Positions 8,170-16,506 of a stretch of DNA of 64,000 bases are shown in pieces. Source of the DNA: JAWKWH01 sp041397625 (GTDB lineage: Bacteria > Pseudomonadota > Alphaproteobacteria > Rhizobiales > Rhizobiaceae); contig JAWKWH010000004.1 of assembly GCA_041397625.1 (NCBI GenBank), forward strand, positions 310,001 to 374,000. Reading direction: 5' to 3'. Position 1 is the stretch's first letter, and every line of letters starts with the position of its first letter. Under the pieces are notes generated by a model. The model was not told the DNA's origin and ran no database searches. It was given only the letters and a program-made list of their open reading frames with translations. The translations under genes and the position numbers were made by a program.

Positions 8170-9414
8170 ATGGCAATTGAAATCCGTGTCCCTACCCTGG
8201 GTGAGTCCGTCACAGAGGCGACGATCGGCCGCTGGTTCAAGCAGAAGGGCGAAGCGATCGCGCAGGACGAGGCCGTGGTCGAGCTGGAAACCGACAAGGT
8301 GACCCTGGAAGTACCGGCGCCTGCCGCCGGCAAGCTTCACGAAATCGTCGCCAATGAGGGCGACGTGGTCGCCGTCGGCGCGTTGCTCGGCATGATCCAG
8401 GAGGGCGCCGGCGGCGAAACCGCCGCGCCGGCCGCCGCGCCCGAGGAAAAACCCGCAGCCGCAGCCGGACCGGAATCCGATGACGTCGCGCCCTCGCCGG
8501 CCGCCGCCCGCATCATGGCCGAAAAGGGCATCGACGCCGGCTCGATCGAGGGTTCGGGAAAACGCGGCCAGATCCTGAAGAGCGATGTCATCGATGCTCT
8601 GGAAAAGGGCGGGGCCGCACCGGCCGAAGCCAAGGCGCCGGCGGCCGAGCCGAAGCCCGCTCCCTCTCCGGCGCCGGCGCCCGCTGCCCGCGCGCCAGCG
8701 CCGGCCGATGACGAGGCGCGCGAGGAGCGTGTGCGCATGACGCGATTGCGCCAGACCATCGCCCAGCGCCTGAAGGACGCGCAGAACACCGCCGCCATGC
8801 TGACCACGTTCAACGAGGTCGACATGACCGCGGTCATGGACATGCGCAGGAAGTACAAGGATCTGTTCGAGAAGAAGCACGGCGTGAAACTCGGCTTCAT
8901 GGGCTTCTTCACCAAGGCCGTCTGCCATGCGCTGGCCGAAATTCCGGCGGTCAACGCCGAGATCGACGGCACCGACATCATCTACAAGAACTACTGCCAT
9001 GTCGGCGTCGCCGTCGGTACCGACAAGGGCCTGGTGGTGCCGGTGGTGCGCGACGCCGACGCCATGACGATCGCCGAGATCGAAAAGGAGATCGGCCGAT
9101 TGGGTGTCGCGGCCCGCGACGGCAAGCTGTCGGTCGCCGACATGCAGGGCGGCACCTTCACCATTTCCAACGGCGGCGTCTACGGCTCGCTGATGTCGAC
9201 GCCGATCCTCAACGCACCGCAGTCGGGCATTCTCGGCATGCACAAGATCCAGGAACGGCCGATGGCGATCGGCGGCGAGGTGAAAATCCGCCCGATGATG
9301 TATCTGGCGCTCTCCTACGACCACCGTATCGTCGACGGCAAGGAGGCCGTGACCTTCCTGGTGCGCGTGAAGGAGAGCCTGGAGGATCCGGAACGGCTGG
9401 TTCTCGACCTCTAG
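8170..9414 (+). CDS. sucB: 2-oxoglutarate dehydrogenase E2, dihydrolipoyl succinyltransferase
   Basis: E2 core of the 2-oxoglutarate dehydrogenase complex, 414 residues. Domains in order: one lipoyl domain (residues 1-77, lipoylated lysine in VELETDKVTLEV); an Ala/Pro/Glu-rich linker; a peripheral subunit-binding domain (SPAAARIMAEKGID to GQILKSDV); a second Ala/Pro linker; and the catalytic acyltransferase domain ending with the active-site motif YDHRIVDGKEAV. A ribosome site (ggaag) sits 9 nt before the ATG. The same frame is open for 0.8 kb upstream through sucA, but the lipoyl N-terminus fixes the start. One lipoyl domain is normal for SucB. Confidence 0.97.
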   Translation: MAIEIRVPTLGESVTEATIGRWFKQKGEAIAQDEAVVELETDKVTLEVPAPAAGKLHEIVANEGDVVAVGALLGMIQEGAGGETAAPAAAPEEKPAAAAGPESDDVAPSPAAARIMAEKGIDAGSIEGSGKRGQILKSDVIDALEKGGAAPAEAKAPAAEPKPAPSPAPAPAARAPAPADDEAREERVRMTRLRQTIAQRLKDAQNTAAMLTTFNEVDMTAVMDMRRKYKDLFEKKHGVKLGFMGFFTKAVCHALAEIPAVNAEIDGTDIIYKNYCHVGVAVGTDKGLVVPVVRDADAMTIAEIEKEIGRLGVAARDGKLSVADMQGGTFTISNGGVYGSLMSTPILNAPQSGILGMHKIQERPMAIGGEVKIRPMMYLALSYDHRIVDGKEAVTFLVRVKESLEDPERLVLDL

Positions 9415-9481
9415 GACCCGCAATCGTCCCAAGCGGTCCCGCCCACACGGCGCCCGCATCGAAAGCGCAGCCGGAAGAAGG

Positions 9482-10246
9482 ATGCCAGATTTGACCGAAG
9501 CCGGAAAAACGATGCTCGTCACCGGCGGTTCCCGCGGCATTGGCGCGGCGACGGCGCTGGAGGCCGCCCGTCGTGGCTGGCGCGTGGCGGTCAACTATGT
9601 CGCCAATGAAGCCGCCGCCGAGGAGGTCGTTTCCCGCATCACGGCCGGTGGCGGCGAAGCCTTCGCCGTCCGCGGCGATGTCGGTGTCGAGGCCGATATC
9701 CTGGCCATGTTCAAGGCGGTGGACGACCGCTGGGGCCGGCTCGACGCGCTGGTCAACAATGCCGGCGTGGTCGATCTCGCCTCGCGGGTGGACGGGATGA
9801 GCGCCGAGCGGCTGGAGCGCATGTTCCGCATCAACCTGACGGGATCGTTCCTGTGCGCCCGTGAGGCGGTCAAGCGCATGTCGACTGCCCGAGGCGGCAG
9901 GGGCGGCGGCATCGTCAACCTGTCGTCGGCCGCCGCGCGCATCGCCAGCCCCAACCAGTATGTCGACTATGCCGCCTCCAAGGCCGGCATCGACCTGATG
10001 ACCAGGGGCCTGGCGCTGGAAGTCGCCGGCGAGGGCATTCGCGTCAACGCGGTACGCCCCGGCATCATCGATACCGACATCCATGCCGCCGGCGGCGAGC
10101 CCGACCGGGTGGCGCGGCTGCGCGGCGCGGTGCCGATGAAGCGCGAAGGCTCGGCGCGCGAGGTGGCCATGACGATCCTGTGGCTGCTCTCCGACGAGGC
10201 ATCCTATGTCACCGGCGCAATTGTCGATGTTGCGGGCGGCAGATGA
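9482..10246 (+). CDS. SDR-family NAD(P)-dependent oxidoreductase
   Basis: Classical short-chain dehydrogenase of 254 residues. The cofactor motif TGGSRGIG is at 14-21, NNAG at 92-95, Asn118 in RINLTG, and the catalytic Ser149 with YAASK (Tyr163, Lys167). It ends in a typical ASYVTGAIVDVAGGR segment. It resembles FabG and sugar or alcohol dehydrogenases, but the substrate cannot be assigned. It lies between sucB and lpdA on the same strand, with a good ribosome site (ggaagaagg) directly before the ATG, so it is probably transcribed with the dehydrogenase complex. No direct role in that complex is known to me. Confidence 0.9.
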   Translation: MPDLTEAGKTMLVTGGSRGIGAATALEAARRGWRVAVNYVANEAAAEEVVSRITAGGGEAFAVRGDVGVEADILAMFKAVDDRWGRLDALVNNAGVVDLASRVDGMSAERLERMFRINLTGSFLCAREAVKRMSTARGGRGGGIVNLSSAAARIASPNQYVDYAASKAGIDLMTRGLALEVAGEGIRVNAVRPGIIDTDIHAAGGEPDRVARLRGAVPMKREGSAREVAMTILWLLSDEASYVTGAIVDVAGGR

Positions 10247-10309
10247 ATGTTAGGGTCCGCTCCGGAAGCGGTTTGATGGCGGGCGTGAACCAAGCGAGGA
10301 AGTATCGAA

Positions 10310-11719
10310 ATGGCTTATGATGTCGTCGTCATCGGTTCGGGTCCCGGGGGGTATGTTTGCGCGATCAAATGCGCGCAGCTCGGCCTGGCGACCGCCGTCA
10401 TTGAGAAGGAGGCGACCTTTGGGGGAACCTGCCTCAATATCGGCTGCATTCCATCGAAGGCGTTGCTGCACGCTTCGGAGGTCTTTTCGCACGCCGAACA
10501 CGGCCTCGACAGCCTGGGCATCGGCGTCGGCAAACCCAAGCTCAACCTCAAGAAGATGATGGCGCACAAGGACGCTACGGTGGAAGCCAACGTCAAGGGC
10601 GTCGAATTCCTGCTGAAGAAGAACAAGATCGACACCTATCGGGGCACCGGCGTCGTGCTCGGCGAGGGCAAGGTGGCGGTACACGCCAAGGGCGGCTCCA
10701 CCGAGGAGATCGAGGCCAGGAACATCGTCATCGCCACCGGTTCGGATGTCGCCGGCATCCCCGGCGTTGACCTTGAATTCGACGAGAAGGTCATCGTCTC
10801 GTCGACCGGCGCGCTCGAGTTCCCCAGCGTTCCAGGTCACCTGGTCGTGGTCGGCGGCGGCGTCATCGGCCTCGAGCTCGGTTCCGTCTGGGCCAGACTC
10901 GGCGCCAAGGTCACCGTGGTCGAATATCTCGACACGATCCTCGGCGGCATGGACGGTGAGGTGGCCAAGCAGTTCCAGCGTATCCTCGCCAAGCAGGGGA
11001 TGATCTTCAAGCTCGGCGCCAAGGTCACCGGCGTGAAGAAGACCGGCAAGGGCGTCTCGGTCACCTTCGAGCCGGCCAGCGGCGACGGCGACAGTACGAT
11101 CATCGACGCAGACGCCGTTCTCGTCGCTACCGGCCGGATCCCGAATACCGCGGGGCTGGAACTGGAAAAGGCCGGCGTCGTGCTCGACGAGAGGGGCCGG
11201 GTTCGCGTCGATGGCCATTACTGCACCTCGGTTACCGGCATCTATGCCATCGGCGACGTCATCGCCGGTCCGATGCTCGCCCACAAGGCCGAGGACGAGG
11301 GTGTCGCGGTGGCCGAGATCATTGCCGGCAAGGCCGGCCATGTGAACTATGACGTCATTCCCGGCGTGGTCTACACCAGCCCGGAAGTCGCCTCCGTCGG
11401 CAAGACCGAGGAAGAACTGAAGGCGGTGGGCATTGAGTACCGTATCGGCAAGTTCCCGTTTTCCGCCAATGGTCGCGCCCGCGCCATGCTGGCCTCCGAC
11501 GGGTTCGTCAAGGTATTGGCCGACAAGCGCACCGACCGCGTTCTCGGCGTGCATATCGTCGGTTTCGGCGCTGGCGAAATGATCCACGAAGCTGCCGTGC
11601 TGATGGAGTTCGGTGGTTCTGCCGAGGATCTGGGCCGCACCTGTCACGCCCATCCGACCATGTCGGAAGCGGTAAAGGAGGCTGCGCTCGCCGCCTTCGA
11701 CAAGCCGATCCACATGTAG
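10310..11719 (+). CDS. lpdA: Dihydrolipoyl dehydrogenase (E3)
   Basis: FAD flavoprotein that reoxidises the dihydrolipoyl arm of E2 with NAD+. It is 469 residues. The FAD glycine motif is GSGPGG (residues 9-14), the redox disulphide Cys41/Cys46 lies in GGTCLNIGCIPSK, the NAD-binding motif is VVGGGVIGLELGS, the second FAD motif is YAIGDVIAGPMLAHKAEDEG, and the catalytic His is in the C-terminal TCHAHPTMSEAVKE. The ribosome site gaggaag lies 7 nt before the ATG. Its place at the end of the suc cluster makes it the likely E3 of the 2-oxoglutarate dehydrogenase complex, though E3 can be shared with pyruvate dehydrogenase. Confidence 0.97.
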   Translation: MAYDVVVIGSGPGGYVCAIKCAQLGLATAVIEKEATFGGTCLNIGCIPSKALLHASEVFSHAEHGLDSLGIGVGKPKLNLKKMMAHKDATVEANVKGVEFLLKKNKIDTYRGTGVVLGEGKVAVHAKGGSTEEIEARNIVIATGSDVAGIPGVDLEFDEKVIVSSTGALEFPSVPGHLVVVGGGVIGLELGSVWARLGAKVTVVEYLDTILGGMDGEVAKQFQRILAKQGMIFKLGAKVTGVKKTGKGVSVTFEPASGDGDSTIIDADAVLVATGRIPNTAGLELEKAGVVLDERGRVRVDGHYCTSVTGIYAIGDVIAGPMLAHKAEDEGVAVAEIIAGKAGHVNYDVIPGVVYTSPEVASVGKTEEELKAVGIEYRIGKFPFSANGRARAMLASDGFVKVLADKRTDRVLGVHIVGFGAGEMIHEAAVLMEFGGSAEDLGRTCHAHPTMSEAVKEAALAAFDKPIHM

Positions 11720-11740
11720 TTGCCCGTCCGGTCGCGCAGG

Positions 11741-11767
11741 AAAAAACCCGGCCGCAAGGCGGCCGGG
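11741..11767 (-). terminator. Intrinsic terminator, minus-strand T-run
   Basis: A perfect 9-bp stem CCCGGCCGC / GCGGCCGGG with a 3-nt loop (11747-11767). On the minus strand it is followed at once by six T residues (11746-11741), the classic form. It would end transcripts of the small exported-protein gene. It also lies 27 bp beyond the stop of the convergent lpdA, so it may block read-through both ways. Confidence 0.85.
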
Positions 11768-11795
11768 CAAAGTCTATTCAGATCGCGAATGATAT

Positions 11796-12020
11796 CTATT
11801 CGGCAGCTTCGGCTTCCTCGCCGGCAATGGCGCCGGTGGTTACCCCGTCGATGGCGTCCTGCTCTTCCACGGCATCCGCGGCGGTCGACATCGGCGTTTC
11901 GGTTTCCTCGAGCGAAGCGACCGTTGTGGAGTGATGGCCGGCAGTCTTGTTGAAACCGCAAGCCGCTGCCGAAGCGGTCATCAGCGCCAAGGCCGCCAGG
12001 CTGGCCAGAATGGACTTCAT
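11796..12020 (-). CDS. Small exported hypothetical protein
   Basis: A 74-residue protein of unknown function. The first 21 residues (MKSILASLAALALMTASAAAC) form a signal peptide with a hydrophobic core and small residues before the cysteine. The -3 position is Ala, so this is not a clean lipobox, and cleavage at an Ala-x-Ala site is equally likely. The mature part is acidic and Ala/Glu/Thr-rich, with one KTAGHH segment. The start at 12020 is chosen because GGGAGA lies 7 nt upstream; an ATG five codons earlier overlaps that site. It is convergent with lpdA and has its own strong terminator. Confidence 0.65.
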   Translation of the reverse strand: MKSILASLAALALMTASAAACGFNKTAGHHSTTVASLEETETPMSTAADAVEEQDAIDGVTTGAIAGEEAEAAE

Positions 12021-12140
12021 TTCGTCATCTCCCATTGGCAGATGCCCTCAGCTTAACACAATCGCCCAGCCTGACCAGTAAACTATTCGGGAGGCCGCCC
12101 GTACCCGGAATGGCGCCCGGGGGTCTCCGTTCGCGGGACC

Positions 12141-13205
12141 TCAATCGGCCCGCGTGACGCGATAGCCGGCCCGGCGCAGCAGTTCCACCAGGCCTTTCTC
12201 GCCGGGCAGATGCAGCGCGCCGACGGCGATGAAAGCGCCGCCCTGCTGCAGGAAAGGTTCGGCATTCTCCGCCATGCCGCGATTGCGGCTCGTCACCATG
12301 GTTTCCTCGAACTCGGCGTAGCCCTCGTCTTCCTTCGACGGCAGCACCGCCCTGAACAGGGGCCAGATCATGCCCACTTCGCCCGTTTGGTAGAGATCGA
12401 CCATCGTTTCGTAGACATCGCCGATCCGGTCGCCGAGCTTCATGGTCTCGACCAGGCTCTCGACATGCAGTTCCAGCGGCAGCGACGCCATCGCCTGCAA
12501 TTGCTCGATCGCGGTCTCCAATCCGGCCACCGTCTTGCCCGTGGCTGCGGCATCCCTGGCCAGCTTGACATCGAGCACCTTCAGCCCGCCCTTGCGACGG
12601 GCAAACTCGCAGGCCGGTATGGCGACCATCGTCGCCAGCATCCATGGCTGCATCTTCGATACGCTGCCGAGCGGAATGCCGCGATCATTGAGCGCGGCAT
12701 CGACGATCTCGGCCTGTTCGGGCGACAGCAGCGATTTCAACGTCGTGGTACCGGGAAGCATCATCAATTCCGGATGGCGCATCAGCGACAGGGCCGCGGC
12801 CTGTTCATCGAGCACGTCGGTCGTTTCGATGATGACCGTGTCGGCGGCGTTAAATGCCGCCTGCGCCTTGTCGGTCAGCCTGGTCACCCTCTCGTCGGTC
12901 AGATGCATGGTGCCAAAAAGAAAGGATGGTTCGGCGCCATCCTTTTCTATTTTCCACAACAGGCCGTGTCCGTTGGGCATCGCTTCCGCCTGGCGGCGGA
13001 TATCCTCGATCTTGCCCGGATCGTCGCGCTGCAACTGTTCGAGCATGTTGGTGCCGGAACAGATCGGCAGGGCGCTCGCCCGCGCGCCGTTGACGCCGAC
13101 CAGCAGGACAGCGAGGACGGACAGGACGAACAACAGATTGGCCAGGGCGATGAGCCCCAGCGCCACACCAGACGCACGATCGGCGAATGCGATTGCTTTC
13201 GACAT
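12141..13205 (-). CDS. TraB/GumN family protein
   Basis: A 354-residue protein with an N-terminal membrane anchor or uncleaved signal (hydrophobic residues about 13-40). The large soluble domain has the two glycine-histidine motifs of the TraB/GumN (Tiki-like) superfamily, FGTMHLTD near residue 100 and AVGALHLPG near the C-terminus, plus conserved acidic residues (VIIETTDV) between. Tiki relatives are metal-dependent proteases; bacterial members are mostly uncharacterised. The domain is predicted to lie outside the cytoplasm. It is followed on the same strand by the small exported protein, but with 120 bp between, so co-transcription is uncertain. Confidence 0.8.
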   Translation of the reverse strand: MSKAIAFADRASGVALGLIALANLLFVLSVLAVLLVGVNGARASALPICSGTNMLEQLQRDDPGKIEDIRRQAEAMPNGHGLLWKIEKDGAEPSFLFGTMHLTDERVTRLTDKAQAAFNAADTVIIETTDVLDEQAAALSLMRHPELMMLPGTTTLKSLLSPEQAEIVDAALNDRGIPLGSVSKMQPWMLATMVAIPACEFARRKGGLKVLDVKLARDAAATGKTVAGLETAIEQLQAMASLPLELHVESLVETMKLGDRIGDVYETMVDLYQTGEVGMIWPLFRAVLPSKEDEGYAEFEETMVTSRNRGMAENAEPFLQQGGAFIAVGALHLPGEKGLVELLRRAGYRVTRAD

Positions 13206-13269
13206 GGCCTTGGCGATAGCGCAAATTCAAGGACAATTCGTTAATCGGCACCGGCGAATTGTCGTCAAT

Positions 13270-14250
13270 TCAACCATCGGCGCGGCGCGCCGCCCGCGGG
13301 TGGGCGGCATCGTAGACATCGAGCAGCCGCGCGGTATCGACGGCGGTGTAGATCTGCGTCGTCGACAGGCTGGCATGGCCGAGCAGTTCCTGGATCGTCC
13401 TGAGATCGCCGCCGCGGCCGAGCAGGTGCGTGGCGAAGGAATGGCGTAACGCGTGCGGCGTGGCCGTGTCCGGCAGGTTGAGCGCCGGCCTGAGCTTGCG
13501 CATCGCCCGCTGCACGATCGCCGGCTGCAGCCTAGCGCCGCGCGCGCCGCGAAACAGTGGCGCTGCGCCATGAAGATCGTAGGGACAGAGCCGGCGGTAT
13601 TCCAGCACCGCCTCCACCGTCACGGGCAACAGCGGCACCAGCCTGGTCTTGCCGCCCTTGCCCGTCACGCGGATCGAGCGGCAGCCGGGTTCGGCGATGT
13701 CGCCGCCGTCGAGCGCAAGCGCCTCTGCGATGCGCAGGCCGGAACCGTAGAGCAACGTCAGTACGGCGGCGTTGCGCGCGGCGATCCAGGGTTCCTCGTC
13801 GAGCTGGTCGGCGGCCGACACGACCCGTTTCGCGTCGCCCGCCGTCAATGGCTTTGGCAGCGATTTCGGCTGTTTCGGCGCCCGCATGGCGCTCGCGCCG
13901 GCGGCATTGGCCATGCCGTTGCGGCCGAGGTGGCGGATCAGCGAACGGATGCCGGCAAGCCCGCGCGCCAGCGAACGGGCGCCCGTACCGCCCTGGCGTC
14001 GCGCCGCGAGGAAGGCACGGTAGTCGGCCGGGCGCAACTCCGCGATGTCCGAAATCGAGACCGGCGCGGCGAGATGGCCGGCGAGAAACTGCAGGAACTG
14101 GCGGCTGTCGCGCTCATAGGCCTCGACCGTCAAGGGCGACAGGCGCCGCTCCTCGGCGAGTGCCGCAAGCCAGGCCGAGCGCGCCTTCGCAAGGTCGGGC
14201 GTCATGAAGACCAGCGGTGTCCCGGATATCGGTGTGCGAACCAGCGTCAT
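13270..14250 (-). CDS. xerC: Tyrosine recombinase XerC
   Basis: Site-specific recombinase of 326 residues that with XerD resolves chromosome dimers at dif. The N-terminal SAM-like domain (about 20-110) is followed by the catalytic domain with all six active-site residues: Arg173 (GSGLRIAEAL), Lys198 (GKGGK), His266 and Arg269 (HALRHSF), His292 (LLGHASL) and Tyr301 (TTQIYTAV). The N-terminus is uncertain: the first ATG has GGGAG almost touching it, and an internal Met16 (MTPDLAKAR) is an alternative. No integrase-associated genes or att sites are nearby, and lpdA-linked position fits the housekeeping XerC rather than a phage integrase. Confidence 0.85.
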   Translation of the reverse strand: MTLVRTPISGTPLVFMTPDLAKARSAWLAALAEERRLSPLTVEAYERDSRQFLQFLAGHLAAPVSISDIAELRPADYRAFLAARRQGGTGARSLARGLAGIRSLIRHLGRNGMANAAGASAMRAPKQPKSLPKPLTAGDAKRVVSAADQLDEEPWIAARNAAVLTLLYGSGLRIAEALALDGGDIAEPGCRSIRVTGKGGKTRLVPLLPVTVEAVLEYRRLCPYDLHGAAPLFRGARGARLQPAIVQRAMRKLRPALNLPDTATPHALRHSFATHLLGRGGDLRTIQELLGHASLSTTQIYTAVDTARLLDVYDAAHPRAARRADG

Positions 14251-14364
14251 TCTCCCGCGGGCTTTTGTTCAGCCCCGATCCTAGCGGCGGCTGGTTACGG
14301 ACATGTTGATACGCCCCGGCAAAAACCGTTGCCCGCCGCCCACGCCGGCGCTATGCCGGCTGCC

Positions 14365-14907
14365 ATGAACAAGGGCAGTTCCCGCGAACCGCATATGGTC
14401 GTGCTCGGCGTCGGCGGCGCGCCGCACGGCATCAGGGGCGAGTTGCGCATCAGGACGTTTACCGAGGATCCGCTCGCCATCGCCGGTTACGGCTCGCTGG
14501 CCGGCTCCGATGGCCGATCCTACGAGATCGTCTCGGTGCGCCCGGCCAAGAACGTCGTCGTCGTCCGGATCAAGGGCATCGAAAGCCGCGAACAGGCCGA
14601 AACCCTGAACGGGGTGGAGTTTTCCGTGGCGCGCTCGGCGCTCGGCGAAGCCGCGCTTGACGAGGAGGAGTTCTTCCACGCCGACCTGATCGGCCTTGCC
14701 GCTGTCGACGAAACCGGCGGGCGCTACGGCCGGGTGACGGCGATCCACGATTTCGGCGGCGGCGACATGCTCGAACTCGCCCTGTCGACGCGTAAATCCG
14801 CCATGATCCCGTTCTCGAAGGCCGCGGTGCCAGCCGTCGACGTCGCCGCCGGCACGATCACCATCGACCCGGTCGCGGCCGGCCTCGTCGACGAGGACGG
14901 GCAATGA
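14365..14907 (+). CDS. rimM: Ribosome maturation factor RimM
   Basis: 16S rRNA-processing and 30S assembly factor that acts near the 3' head domain with uS19. 180 residues: the N-terminal RimM barrel starts VVLGVGGAPHGIRGELRIR, and the C-terminal PRC-barrel contains EEFFHADLIGLAAVD and GGGDMLELAL. The start is unsure. ATGs at 14353, 14365 and 14395 are in frame, none has a clear ribosome site, and the longer frame upstream is non-coding. trmD overlaps the stop by 4 bp (ATGA), so the two are translationally coupled, the usual rimM-trmD arrangement. Confidence 0.93.
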   Translation: MNKGSSREPHMVVLGVGGAPHGIRGELRIRTFTEDPLAIAGYGSLAGSDGRSYEIVSVRPAKNVVVVRIKGIESREQAETLNGVEFSVARSALGEAALDEEEFFHADLIGLAAVDETGGRYGRVTAIHDFGGGDMLELALSTRKSAMIPFSKAAVPAVDVAAGTITIDPVAAGLVDEDGQ

Positions 14908-15599
14908 CGGGTTTCCGCGCCACCGTGCTGACGCTCTATCCGGAGATGTTTCCCGGCCCGCTCGGCCTGTCGCTCGCCGGCAAGGCGCTGGAGCGCGGCG
15001 ACTGGGCCCTGGAAACCGTGCAGATCAGGGATTTCGGCACCGGCAGGCACAGAAGCGTCGACGACACGCCGGCCGGCGGCGGCGCCGGCATGGTGATGCG
15101 CGCCGATGTGCTGGCAGACGCCGTCGATGCCGCCGCTCCCGACGGCGATCCGCGTCCCAGGCTGCTGATGAGCCCACGCGGACGGCCGCTTACCCAGGCA
15201 CGCGTGCGCGCGCTTGCCGCCGGTCCCGGCGCGCTCATCGTCTGCGGCAGGTTCGAGGGCGTCGACCAGCGAGCAATCGAGGCCCGCGGGCTGGAGGAAG
15301 TGTCGGTCGGCGACTATGTGCTTTCCGGCGGCGAACCGGCGGCGCTCGTCCTGCTCGACGCGGTGGTGCGCCTGCTGCCCGGCGTCATGGGAAACGACGC
15401 GTCGGGCACCGAGGAAAGCTTCGAAAACGGGCTTCTGGAACATCCGCACTATACCCGCCCGCAAATGTTCGAGGGCAGGCCGGTTCCCGACGTGCTGCTT
15501 TCCGGCGATCACCGCCGGATCGCCGAGTGGCGGCGCGCCGAAGCGCGGAAACTGACCGCCCGGCGCCGGCCCGATCTGCTTGAGCCGGACGAGTCGTAG
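14904..15599 (+). CDS. trmD: tRNA (guanine-N1)-methyltransferase TrmD
   Basis: Makes m1G37 in tRNAs, which prevents frameshifting. 231 residues. The SPOUT-type trefoil-knot motifs are clear: LMSPRGRPLTQ and CGRFEGVDQR, then GDYVLSGGEPAALVLLDAVVRLLPGV, followed by ESFENGLLEHPHYTRP. The start overlaps the rimM stop by 4 bp. rplS follows after a 215-bp leader, so the rimM-trmD-rplS order common in bacteria is kept but with a longer than usual last gap. Confidence 0.96.
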   Translation: MTGFRATVLTLYPEMFPGPLGLSLAGKALERGDWALETVQIRDFGTGRHRSVDDTPAGGGAGMVMRADVLADAVDAAAPDGDPRPRLLMSPRGRPLTQARVRALAAGPGALIVCGRFEGVDQRAIEARGLEEVSVGDYVLSGGEPAALVLLDAVVRLLPGVMGNDASGTEESFENGLLEHPHYTRPQMFEGRPVPDVLLSGDHRRIAEWRRAEARKLTARRRPDLLEPDES

Positions 15600-15814
15600 A
15601 TTCGCCTGCCGACGGGGTGACAAGGCCGGCAAAAATGTGTATGAGCCGCCATCCGTTCGGGGCGGGAAGCCCCGGGATCCGTCAACGATGGATGGTGAAT
15701 TCGCCCCTGCCGGCGCGTGTCTCACGCCTCGGCACTGCCAAGCGGCTCGGACGAGGACCGCAGGCAGGCGTCGGGCGCTCTGGCTGTTCGAACAAGAATC
15801 AAGGATTTGAGACG

Positions 15815-16384
15815 ATGGACCTCATTCGTCAGCTCGAGGCCGAGCAGGCCGCCAAGATCGAAGCCCAGCGCAAACTGCCCGATTTCTCGCCCGGCGACAC
15901 GGTGCGCGTACAGGTGCGCGTCACGGAAGGTACCCGCACCCGCGTGCAGGCCTATGAAGGCGTGTGCATTGGGCGGGCCGGTTCCGGCCTCCACGAAAAT
16001 TTCACGGTGCGCAAGATTTCCTACGGCGAGGGCGTGGAGCGCGTCTTCCCTGTCTATTCGCCGCTCGTCGAGGCCGTCGAGGTCGTCCGCCGCGGCAAGG
16101 TGCGCCGCGCCAAGCTTTATTACCTGCGTGAACGCCGCGGCAAGTCGGCGCGCATTTCCGAGAATACCGGCGCACGCGCCCGCAAGCTGAACGACGCCGA
16201 GCGCCAGGCGCTGGCCGAAGAGAAGGCCCGCATCGAGGCCGAGAAGGTCGCCGCCGCCCAGGCGCTCGCCGCCGAGAAGGCGGCAGAGGAGGCCGCGGCC
16301 AAGGCCGCGGAAGCCGAGGCGGCGAAGGCGGCTGAAGCAGCCGAGGCTGCGAAAGCCGGCGACGAGGACAGCAGTAAAGCATAA
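15815..16384 (+). CDS. rplS: Large ribosomal subunit protein bL19, with long C-terminal tail
   Basis: bL19 sits at the 30S-50S interface. The conserved core is residues 1-115 or so: LPDFSPGDTVRVQVRV, GRAGSGLHENFTVRKISYGEGVERVFP, and VRRGKVRRAKLYYLR. A tail of roughly 70 residues rich in Ala, Glu and Lys follows, bringing the total to 189, longer than the 115-120 of E. coli; Ala/Glu-rich extensions are common in alphaproteobacteria. The start at 15815 gives the normal MDLIRQLEAEQ N-terminus; the frame open upstream to 15617 has no family similarity. Two hairpins follow the stop codon. Confidence 0.95.
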   Translation: MDLIRQLEAEQAAKIEAQRKLPDFSPGDTVRVQVRVTEGTRTRVQAYEGVCIGRAGSGLHENFTVRKISYGEGVERVFPVYSPLVEAVEVVRRGKVRRAKLYYLRERRGKSARISENTGARARKLNDAERQALAEEKARIEAEKVAAAQALAAEKAAEEAAAKAAEAEAAKAAEAAEAAKAGDEDSSKA

Positions 16385-16440
16385 CCGCCCGATCTTCGGG
16401 CGGCAGAAAAGCCGCCACGAGGTTCGATGGAGTTTCGACA

Positions 16441-16467
16441 AAGCGCGGCGAGGAGCCGCGCTTTTTT
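16441..16467 (+). terminator. Intrinsic terminator after rplS
   Basis: Perfect 9-bp stem AAGCGCGGC / GCCGCGCTT with a 5-nt loop, then TTTT (16464-16467). A weaker 8-bp hairpin CCGCCCGA / TCGGGCGG (16385-16403) sits directly after the rplS stop without a T-run and may stabilise the mRNA end. Confidence 0.85.
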
Positions 16468-16506
16468 ATCGCGCTTCCTTGCCACCACGATGACAAGGAG
16501 ACCATC

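Noticed and set aside
12210..13449. Plus-strand frames opposite the GumN/TraB gene
   Set aside because: No homology-like motifs, while the minus strand carries clear GumN motifs.
13270..14250. Phage or island integrase
   Set aside because: No att-like repeats, tRNA gene or mobile genes nearby, and the protein and position fit housekeeping XerC.
16385..16403. 8-bp hairpin after rplS as the main terminator
   Set aside because: No T-run follows; the hairpin at 16441-16467 is the better terminator.
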